Of a stretch of 5,366 nt of DNA, positions 1-5,366 are shown one piece after another; the stretch's first letter is position 1, and the number at the start of each line of letters is the position of its first letter. This DNA comes from a bacterium. GTDB taxonomy: Bacteria; UBA9089. The notes beneath the pieces were generated by a model that saw only the letters and a program-made list of their open reading frames with translations, was not told where the DNA came from and ran no database searches. The stretch spans positions 1-5,366 of the forward strand of contig DNCN01000112.1 in assembly GCA_003485015.1 (NCBI GenBank), read 5' to 3'. The translations under genes and the position numbers were made by a program.

Positions 1-1626
1 CAAAGGAAGATAAGTCCTCATATTGTCTTAATTAAAATAGATGATGCTACACTCAAGGACCTGGGCTACCCTTTGAGCCGGGATTTTTATGCTCTCCTCA
101 TCGATATCCTCTCCAAGGCTAAGGTAAGAACCGCAGGCTTTGATATACTCTTTGCCGATCCAGATAGGGTCAATCCCCAATACGATACCCTCCTTTCGGT
201 TATGACTGAAGAAGCAGGGAATGTCTGCCATGCTGTAGCATTCGAGATAAAAGACGAAAGGACCAATTCTCATTTCCACTCCGAGGAGATGCTCAGTCCA
301 TTACCTCAATTGGTGAAGACTGCTCGAAGTCTTGGTCATATCAATACTATCCCTGATTTAGATGGGGTAATAAGGAAGGTGCCTGTAGTTATTATGCATG
401 AGAATAAACCGTATTTCTCTCTGGCCACCCAGATGGTAATGGATTATCTCAAAATCCCTCCCACTGCAGTCAAAATAGCTGACAAAGAGGTAACCCTTGA
501 TAATAAGATACGTATTCCTACTAATAGAAGGGGTGAGGTCCTCGTTAACTATACCACCGCAAAGGGCTTTAAGGAATGTTCTCTTATTAGCCTCTTGAGG
601 TCTTTTCGAACGCTAAAAGAGGGAGAGATTCCGGAATTCAATCTTGCGGATCTGGAGGATAAATTGGTCTTGGTGGGAGTAACCGCTACTGGTACATCAG
701 ACCTTAAGCCCACACCATTAAGCCCAGTCTCCCCTGGACTTCTGGTCCATGCTCACCTTGCTGATAATATCTTAAAAGGAGTCTTCATAAGAAAGGCATC
801 GAAGGGAGTAAACCTTCTGATCCTCCTCCTCTTCTCCCTGTCGATGTGTCTTCTTCTATCCTATTCTGCCTTGAAGAGGTTCGCTATAATCTTTATTGGC
901 TTTGTAGTCGGTTATGTCATCCTCTCCTTTATCGTCTATAGGTTTATTGGTCTCTGGATAGATACTATAAAACCTTGCTTGGTCTTATCCCTATCTTTTC
1001 TTGGAGTCATCAGCTATCAATTGGTAAGAGGAGAGTGGCTCCTGAAGGGGTTCTCTTTAGAAGAGACGGTAAGAATCAAAGCTGATATAGATAAACGGAT
1101 GGGGGATTTTTCTAGGGAGATCACCTTCTTGGATGTAGATATTGCTGGTTCAACCAAGATAAAAGAAGGAGAGGCAGACGCTGATATTATCTATACCTTT
1201 GGGGAGTACCACCGGCTATTAGATAAGATTGCTTTGGAGAATAAAGGGAGTCTCTTCAGTCGCGCTGGGGATGGAGTCATCTATAAATTCTCTGGGGATG
1301 CGAGTCAGGCTGTAAAGACATGCATTAAGATAAAGGAGTCCTTGGTCGATTTTAATAAGACTGTAAATAAGTTTAGACATCCCATTGTAGTAAGGATGGG
1401 AGTAAATACTGGTAGTATCCTGATTGATGGTACCCTCAAGGATGGAGGTGGGGGAAAGGTTCCTTCGCGAACCATCGATCTAGCTGGACACTTACAGAAA
1501 GAGGCGGGGCCAAATGAGATATTGATCAGCGAAGAAGCCCTGAATAGGTTAAAAGAGAAAGATCTATTTGAAGAAAGGGGCTATCTGCAGAAGGATAAGA
1601 TCAAGGTGTATAGGTATAAAGAGTAG
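1..1626 (+). CDS. CHASE2-domain membrane sensor with class III adenylate/guanylate cyclase-like domain (5' end outside window)
   Basis: The frame is open from base 1, giving 541 visible residues and a TAG stop. Residues 1-258 match a CHASE2 extracytoplasmic sensor: the opening strand IVLIKIDDATLKDLG (8-22), FDILFADPDR around 47-56, and DLDGVIRKVP around 120-128. Three hydrophobic helices follow (about 271-291, 294-316 and 320-341), then a short linker and a cyclase-type domain from about 374 to the end. In this family CHASE2 senses an unknown signal outside the membrane and the cyclase domain sits in the cytoplasm. The metal-binding aspartates are present (D380 in DIAGST, D424 in AGDG). The base-selecting Lys is S420, the second specificity position is about K486, and the transition-state Asn and Arg positions are D493 and H497. 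Nucleotide cyclase activity is therefore uncertain. The N-terminal membrane anchor expected before CHASE2 must lie upstream. An in-frame TTG at 73 is not the start, because conserved CHASE2 sequence precedes it. The domain assignment is firm; signal and product are unknown. Confidence 0.9.
   Translation, partial: QRKISPHIVLIKIDDATLKDLGYPLSRDFYALLIDILSKAKVRTAGFDILFADPDRVNPQYDTLLSVMTEEAGNVCHAVAFEIKDERTNSHFHSEEMLSPLPQLVKTARSLGHINTIPDLDGVIRKVPVVIMHENKPYFSLATQMVMDYLKIPPTAVKIADKEVTLDNKIRIPTNRRGEVLVNYTTAKGFKECSLISLLRSFRTLKEGEIPEFNLADLEDKLVLVGVTATGTSDLKPTPLSPVSPGLLVHAHLADNILKGVFIRKASKGVNLLILLLFSLSMCLLLSYSALKRFAIIFIGFVVGYVILSFIVYRFIGLWIDTIKPCLVLSLSFLGVISYQLVRGEWLLKGFSLEETVRIKADIDKRMGDFSREITFLDVDIAGSTKIKEGEADADIIYTFGEYHRLLDKIALENKGSLFSRAGDGVIYKFSGDASQAVKTCIKIKESLVDFNKTVNKFRHPIVVRMGVNTGSILIDGTLKDGGGGKVPSRTIDLAGHLQKEAGPNEILISEEALNRLKEKDLFEERGYLQKDKIKVYRYKE
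1117..1623 (+). other. Cyclase-type catalytic domain with substituted active-site residues
   Basis: This is the cytoplasmic domain of the CHASE2 protein, about residues 373-541. Landmarks in order are FLDVDIAGST (376-385, first metal Asp D380), FSRAGDGVIYKF (419-430, second metal Asp D424), VVRMGVNTGSILIDG (about 463-477), and TIDLAGHLQKEAGPNEILIS (492-511). The last corresponds to the usual VN-x-A-x-R segment, but with Asp for Asn and His for Arg. The overall order and spacing are those of class III cyclases. The altered residues suggest a divergent subfamily with different chemistry or a regulatory, non-catalytic role. The alignment was made by eye. Confidence 0.75.
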
Positions 1627-1686
1627 TTATGGATCCAGAGAAGAGACTTAGGCAACCTGAGACGTTTATCATGGGATATTGTAAGG
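1627..1686. other. 60-base spacer between convergent genes
   Basis: This is the only non-coding stretch in the window, lying between the TAG of the cyclase-type gene and the TAG (reverse strand) of the flagellin-like gene. It contains one small inverted repeat and no recognisable promoter. It must hold, or lie next to, the 3' ends of both transcripts. Confidence 0.85.
1647..1661. terminator. Weak candidate hairpin in convergent spacer
   Basis: CTTAGG and CCTGAG can form a 6-bp stem with one G-T wobble around a CAA triloop. On the + strand it is followed only by ACGTTT rather than a proper T tract. On the - strand it is followed by a pyrimidine-rich stretch, TCTCTTCTCT. The location between two converging stops suits a bidirectional terminator, but the stem is short and the T tracts are poor. 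This is a tentative call. Confidence 0.2.
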
Positions 1687-1926
1687 CTAAATTCGCTGCT
1701 TTATGGATAATTTCTTATTCCCTCCTGGAATTGAGGTCTTTACTTTCGATAAGGAGGATGGGCTGACTTGTCGAATCTTCTTTCTAAAACTTGATAGGTT
1801 GAGCCTGGGATACCTTCCCTTTATAGTAGACATACCCTTGACCCCAAAAGACTCTACTTGAGGGGTGGAGGACGAAATCCTTACATTTATTGATCCCATA
1901 AAAGCTCTACCTCCCGTTGCTGAGGA
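1687..1926 (-). other. Basic C-terminal extension beyond the normal flagellin end
   Basis: This covers residues 1147-1225 and the stop. Flagellins normally end within a few residues of the position equivalent to VL at 1145-1146. Here 79 residues follow. They are rich in Ser, Lys and Arg, contain Gly/Pro turns and no clear hydrophobic helix, with basic clusters at FRKKIR (1193-1198) and NKKLSIKQR (1216-1224). I recognise no domain. It could be a disordered tail, a partner-binding segment, or sequence acquired by loss of an earlier stop. Confidence 0.7.
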
Positions 1927-4900
1927 TAAAACGTTGTGCACTGCATCTGGCTTTATATCCCCATGGGCCAGAGCAGCCATGCCCACCTCTATCCCAATTT
2001 GGGCCGTTGTCTTTTTAAGTATCTCTTTAGCATAATCAGTATCTGTAACCTTCGACACTGCGCGTTGGAGATTTTCACTACGGACTCTCTCATCTTTCAG
2101 CGTCCTCTCAAAAACATTCTGGTCTGCACCAAAATCAGTAAGCTCATTTATCACCCCTTCTATTGCTGAATCAAGCCTTTCAAGCCACACCCGATTTGGA
2201 GTTGCACTGGTAACATCTATATCTTGTACCTCCAAATCTATGGTGTTTAAAGGGTCAAAATCGATGGTATAGATATCACCACTATTTACGTCGTAATGAA
2301 CATCCAGCTCCCAAGGATTGGTCTTATATTGAGCATATCGAAAGGTAGCAACTATATTATGTCCTTTGACCCCTGGATCTGCCCCCCGATTCCCTACCAA
2401 TCTCCAATCTCCCTCAAGACGAAAGGTAAAGGACCTTCCTGGTAGGGGCTTTGTCAAATCCTCCTTGGTCGAATAACCCTCTGGTGGTACAGCAACCCCA
2501 TTCGTTACTATGTTTAAATTACTTATCTTCAGATGGTAGCCAGATTGGTAGTAACTGCTTAGATCTACCGTGAAGGTATTATCAGCAGCAGTAGTGTGCT
2601 CCACTCTAAGATCCTCTTGGGCATCTCCAATCTGATTGGCATCCAGTCTCCCTGTTCCCATAAGGGTGATCGTACGGTTAGATAAGGTATATCCATTAGG
2701 GCCATCTTGGGTAAGATTCGCCCCCCCATTTACCCGGACCTTCTCTGTTCCCAGATCCCCGTAGTCAAGAGGGGCATCCTTCAACACAGCCTCAAGAAGT
2801 CCATTCTGGTTAGACTCATTCCCCCAATCATGAGTATACTTTACCGTGACTATTTGGCCAGGTTGGGGAATGGCGGTTCCACAAAGAATGATTTTATTGG
2901 TTGCTGGGTCATACTGGAAGCCATTTGTGGGGTCGTAAGGTTGCTCATGTTGGTAAGGGTTCACACTTGTACCCCTCCATACCCTGATCGATTTTGGTGT
3001 ATCTGGTGTTCCCAGGTTGTATATCTCGGGTCTCTTAGTTAAAGAGAAGATGTTTGTGAAGACCCTTATCGTAGGATGATCAATTGGATCGGGTCGGTAG
3101 GTACCCCTTAAAGTTATCTTTGTCTTTGTGGGGTCTGCCCATGACCATCCATTGGTCGGATGTTCAGGAACAGAACTCTCATTACCTGTTGAATCAACAA
3201 GTTTTACACTCAACGCCCCAGGATATGCTGCTGCTGTAGTGCTCAATGTTATCTGGACATTTTCATCTTGGTCGGCATTGATTCTGCGATCTGGAGCTGA
3301 TGGATTCCACTTATAATCACAGTGGTACTCAACCCTAATTCTAGATTCACTGGTGTCTGGGGCGGCATCTCCATAGAGATTTATTACTTTTTTATCCGTA
3401 GGGTGTATATTCCAGCCATTTGTATTTGTTGGATCATAGGGGACCTCACGCTCAGCAGCTCCTGAGCCAACATAGACCCTTACAGAACGGGTTGCTCCAT
3501 AACTATAAAGTTCTGGGATCACACCCACCTTTACACCCAAGGCTTTGTCCGTCTGGTCAGGGTCAGGAAGTACTGAATCTGGGTGCTGATATCCAGTATG
3601 ATAAACTACCCGAAGTTTTGGCCTATCCGGGGTTGGGCCAGGTGTGGGATTACCATAGATGGCGATGGTGCGAGCCCGATTCGGATTTGCTGGATCATTA
3701 TCGATATTCCAACCATTCGTCCTATTATCTGAGTAAGGGATTTCATCAGTAGCAGCATCGGGCGAGTCGCCTGAATAAGCATAGACCCTCACTGTCTTTC
3801 GGGCTGTTCCTATAGCAACATCAGGTGGATTTGGAAGGAGGATCTCGACCTTACGGTCTTGGTCAGCAGAGACCCATCTCCCTTCCTCTAGAGAGCCTGT
3901 GCTATAATCCGTATGGTACTTGACAGTGATCGTGCCTGGTCCTGGGGTGTTATCGCCCGATATCCTCAGGTTATTTCCTGAAACATCCCAGCCATTGAGT
4001 GGCGGATTTGGATCATATGGGATAGATACACCATTACCTACAACGGACACAGTGGTTCCTACAGAATTGACTTCAGGTGAGGTCCTCAAAGCAATATCTA
4101 TCTCACCGTCCTGATTGGCATTGACCCATTTACCAGGCTGGAGAGAGGTAAAATCATAATCTGTATGATAGCTGACTTTTATGGATGACTCAGATGCTAA
4201 GGGGGATTCATTCCCTTTTATTCCAATCGTCTCATTCTTCGGGACGGCTGTTTTATCCTTTAGGGTATACCCTGCTCCACTATTATAATTCACCTCTCTT
4301 GTTCCAGAGATTATCCTTATTGTTCTCATCTGGCCTGCTGAATTTACCACAGTCTCAGGTGTAGAGCTTAAAGAGAGGTCGACTTCGTTGTCCTGATTGG
4401 CATTGATGGCTTGTCCTGCTGAATTATAATCTGTGTGATAGGTTATCCTCACTACAGGTTGACCAACATCGGTTATTCTAGCATCAGGGCAGGATGCCCC
4501 ATAGATCCTTATGTACTGATTTGAACCAGCGGTGTTTCCGCCAGTGGCATTTACCAGGTCCCAACCATTGCTATGAGCACCATCCCAAGGGATTGTAACA
4601 AGACCTGTCCCTTCCTGAAAGGTCTCAACCGATATGGTCCGTTTTAGCGTCCCAGCATTGAGCTCCGGAAGGTATCTCAATTTGACATCGACACAATTAT
4701 TTTGATTGGCAGGAACTGAGGTGTCATTCCACTGGTAGTCGGTAACATAACTTATTCTGATGGCAGTGGTTGAGGAATCTGGTGTCGGATCAGGGGCAGA
4801 GTTCCCATAGATCCTGATCCACCGATTTGGACCCGTCTGGCCAAACTCCTCAGACCCTGAACCAACTGTTCCACTGCCCCGGTCTTGAACCAAATTCCAG

Positions 4901-5366
4901 CCACTATCCACATTTGGATTCGGGGAAGCCGCTGGGTTCCAAGGGATCTCTTCAAGCTGACCAGTGGAGGAAGTATACACCTCTACCCGGATCGATTTTG
5001 GATGGGTGGTCGGGTCGGTACGGTTGAGCTCTGGATACGCTGAAAGCCTTAGCCTTACATCCACAAACCCATCTTGGTTAGCATCTATCTTCGTTTGATT
5101 CTCTTGGTAGTCGGTGTGGTAGCGGACCTCTAAGTTGGTATGAGTAGCTATGTCAGGGTTTGATGAACCGAGAAAAGAGATAGTTTCTTTGCCTGAGCGG
5201 GCATCATTCTTATCCCTGAGGTCGAAACCAGGTAGAGTATCTTTAAAGTATGGAATCCTCGTTCCATCTTTATAGACATGGATGGTCCGACGAGGACTTG
5301 AGGCATCTGGTCTGTTCAGCTCAGGGATCATCCCAATCTCGAGATCGACCTCTCCATCCTGGCGGG
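1687..5366 (-). CDS. Giant flagellin-like repeat protein, C-terminal 1225 residues (N-terminus outside window)
   Basis: The reverse-strand frame is open from the right edge (first full codon ends at 5364) to a TAG at 1687. It encodes 1225 visible residues. Residues 1-927 are about ten diverged beta-rich modules, closed by a linker copy at 928-937. Residues 938-1028 are non-repetitive. Residues 1030-1059 (IDFDPLNTIDLEVQDIDVTS) resemble the flagellin D1 return strand. Residues 1060-1146 match the flagellin C-terminal helices: LDSAI, FGADQN, ENLQRAVSKVTDTDYAKE, TTAQIGIEVGMAALAHGDIKP. Flagellin subunits are exported through the flagellar type III system and polymerise via paired N- and C-terminal helices, with the variable middle exposed outside. 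The repeats occupy that middle. A basic tail (1147-1225) follows the usual flagellin end. Ordinary flagellins are about 270-550 residues, so this is several times larger. ATG at 5331 is not the start, because the 11 codons before it continue the repeat (RQDGEVDLE). FlgL also has such a C-domain, but the QN and DADYA-like motifs favour flagellin. The function as filament, sheath or adhesive appendage is inferred. Confidence 0.85.
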   Translation of the reverse strand, partial: RQDGEVDLEIGMIPELNRPDASSPRRTIHVYKDGTRIPYFKDTLPGFDLRDKNDARSGKETISFLGSSNPDIATHTNLEVRYHTDYQENQTKIDANQDGFVDVRLRLSAYPELNRTDPTTHPKSIRVEVYTSSTGQLEEIPWNPAASPNPNVDSGWNLVQDRGSGTVGSGSEEFGQTGPNRWIRIYGNSAPDPTPDSSTTAIRISYVTDYQWNDTSVPANQNNCVDVKLRYLPELNAGTLKRTISVETFQEGTGLVTIPWDGAHSNGWDLVNATGGNTAGSNQYIRIYGASCPDARITDVGQPVVRITYHTDYNSAGQAINANQDNEVDLSLSSTPETVVNSAGQMRTIRIISGTREVNYNSGAGYTLKDKTAVPKNETIGIKGNESPLASESSIKVSYHTDYDFTSLQPGKWVNANQDGEIDIALRTSPEVNSVGTTVSVVGNGVSIPYDPNPPLNGWDVSGNNLRISGDNTPGPGTITVKYHTDYSTGSLEEGRWVSADQDRKVEILLPNPPDVAIGTARKTVRVYAYSGDSPDAATDEIPYSDNRTNGWNIDNDPANPNRARTIAIYGNPTPGPTPDRPKLRVVYHTGYQHPDSVLPDPDQTDKALGVKVGVIPELYSYGATRSVRVYVGSGAAEREVPYDPTNTNGWNIHPTDKKVINLYGDAAPDTSESRIRVEYHCDYKWNPSAPDRRINADQDENVQITLSTTAAAYPGALSVKLVDSTGNESSVPEHPTNGWSWADPTKTKITLRGTYRPDPIDHPTIRVFTNIFSLTKRPEIYNLGTPDTPKSIRVWRGTSVNPYQHEQPYDPTNGFQYDPATNKIILCGTAIPQPGQIVTVKYTHDWGNESNQNGLLEAVLKDAPLDYGDLGTEKVRVNGGANLTQDGPNGYTLSNRTITLMGTGRLDANQIGDAQEDLRVEHTTAADNTFTVDLSSYYQSGYHLKISNLNIVTNGVAVPPEGYSTKEDLTKPLPGRSFTFRLEGDWRLVGNRGADPGVKGHNIVATFRYAQYKTNPWELDVHYDVNSGDIYTIDFDPLNTIDLEVQDIDVTSATPNRVWLERLDSAIEGVINELTDFGADQNVFERTLKDERVRSENLQRAVSKVTDTDYAKEILKKTTAQIGIEVGMAALAHGDIKPDAVHNVLSSATGGRAFMGSINVRISSSTPQVESFGVKGMSTIKGRYPRLNLSSFRKKIRQVSPSSLSKVKTSIPGGNKKLSIKQRI
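1927..2277 (-). other. Flagellin C-terminal domain (D1 return strand plus C-terminal helices)
   Basis: This covers residues about 1030-1146 of the giant protein. The strand YTIDFDP (1032-1038), then LEVQDIDVTS (1044-1053), mirrors the flagellin segment that ends in a DVTT-like turn before the helix. The helical part has LDSAIEGV (1064-1071), FGADQN (1078-1083), ENLQRAVSKVTDTDYAKE (1097-1114) and the terminal AALAHGDIKPDAVHNVL (1130-1146). These line up without gaps with the canonical pattern of LGA-QNR, SRI-DADYA-E and LAQAN-VP---LLL. The usual Arg after QN is Val here (V1084). The domain packs with the N-terminal flagellin helices to form the filament core, so it implies a matching N-terminal domain off the right edge. 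Confidence 0.88.
2554..5364 (-). repeat. Array of about ten diverged 75-125 residue modules
   Basis: Module boundaries were placed at the (A)NQDG-x-VD linker. By residue they are 1-95 (cut by the edge), 96-219, 220-322, 323-416, 417-500, 501-600, 601-697, 698-771, 772-851 and 852-927, with a closing linker copy at 928-937. Each has a YHTDY-like motif (82, 206, 309, 399, 483, 588, 680, degenerate at 768, 843, degenerate at 922). Each also has an NGW-like motif (PGF 45, SGW 154, NGW 266, AGY 364, NGW 457, NGW 550, NGW 649, NGW 738, NGF 814, NGY 890). A PE(L/V) start is seen at 14, 111, 233, 336, 430, 617 and 779. Alternating hydrophobic strands (such as TIRV, IRIYG, IRVEY) suggest an immunoglobulin-like beta sandwich, which is inference. 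I do not recognise a named family. The modules vary in loop length, with the second module longest. Confidence 0.85.
4390..4406. repeat. 17-base exact direct repeat with 4108-4124
   Basis: GTCCTGATTGGCATTGA occurs identically at 4108-4124 and 4390-4406, 282 bases apart. Both copies encode the NANQD linker on the reverse strand. The identity at DNA level among otherwise diverged modules supports origin by tandem duplication, though constraint on the linker could also contribute. Confidence 0.8.

Noticed and set aside
73..75. TTG as the start of the CHASE2-cyclase gene
   Set aside because: No ribosome binding site precedes it, and conserved CHASE2 sequence continues in frame upstream to base 1.
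28..279. Reverse-strand open frame opposite the CHASE2 domain
   Set aside because: It lies fully opposite a conserved domain and has no recognisable features.
1629..1766. 45-codon + strand frame starting ATGGATCCAG just after the cyclase stop
   Set aside because: It has no convincing ribosome binding site and no recognisable domain, and it overlaps the coding 3' end of the flagellin-like gene.
1927..2187. FlgL (hook-filament junction) as the identity of the C-terminal domain
   Set aside because: FlgL shares this domain type, but the GA-QN, VSKVTDTDYAKE and LA-x3-IKP pattern resembles filament flagellin more closely. It is not fully excluded.
2707..3752. Open frames on the + strand opposite the repeat protein (such as 2707-3042 and 3420-3752)
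   Set aside because: They are antisense to a long, clearly coding frame with conserved motifs, and their translations are low-complexity and match nothing recognisable.
5329..5331. ATG as the start of the flagellin-like gene
   Set aside because: The frame stays open to the right edge and encodes another linker copy (RQDGEVDLE). A flagellin also needs an N-terminal domain.
2554..5364. Repeat spacing as a CRISPR array or as non-coding tandem repeats
   Set aside because: The periodicity is in the protein and diverged at DNA level; there are no short identical repeats with spacers of uniform length.
3271..5364. Dockerin/cellulosome interpretation of the NQDG linkers
   Set aside because: Dockerins carry paired loop-helix units of about 22 residues. 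Here single loops are separated by about 90-residue beta modules and most lack the first Asp.

Overview
The window holds two convergent protein-coding genes, and both run off its edges. On the + strand (1-1626) is the C-terminal part of a membrane sensor protein: a CHASE2 sensor domain, three transmembrane helices, and a class III adenylate/guanylate cyclase-type domain. On the - strand (5366 down to 1687) are the last 1225 residues of a very large repeat protein. Its C-terminus carries a clear flagellin C-terminal (D1/D0) domain, so I read it as a giant flagellin or flagellin-like filament protein. Only 60 bases separate the two stop codons.

The flagellin-like gene is the main point of interest. 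From its N-terminal side (right edge) it shows about ten copies of a diverged 75-125 residue module. Each module has the order: PE(L/V) turn, short beta strands, a (I/V)P(Y/W)(D/N)P-like turn, an NGW-like motif, an I-x-x-x-G strand, a YHTDY-like motif, and an (A)NQDG-x-VD linker. The modules near the right edge are well conserved, and those near the flagellin domain are more degenerate. A non-repeat segment of about 90 residues follows, then the flagellin return strand and C-terminal helices. After the point where flagellins normally end there is an extra basic, Ser/Lys/Arg-rich tail of about 79 residues. The N-terminal flagellin half should lie beyond the right edge.

The cyclase-type domain keeps both metal-binding aspartates. 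By alignment from memory, it lacks the usual base-selecting Lys and Asp/Thr and the transition-state Asn and Arg. Its ability to make cAMP or cGMP is therefore doubtful.

The organism is probably a motile bacterium, as shown by the bacterial-type flagellin domain, with moderate base composition and frequent AGA/AGG and ATA codons in the sensor gene. CHASE2-cyclase sensors and oversized flagellins both occur in little-studied, often uncultured lineages, but nothing here fixes a phylum. No RNA gene, mobile element, CRISPR array or promoter is visible. Both gene starts, and so their promoters, lie outside the window. The two genes are transcribed towards each other, so they do not share an operon, and a functional link between them is unproven.
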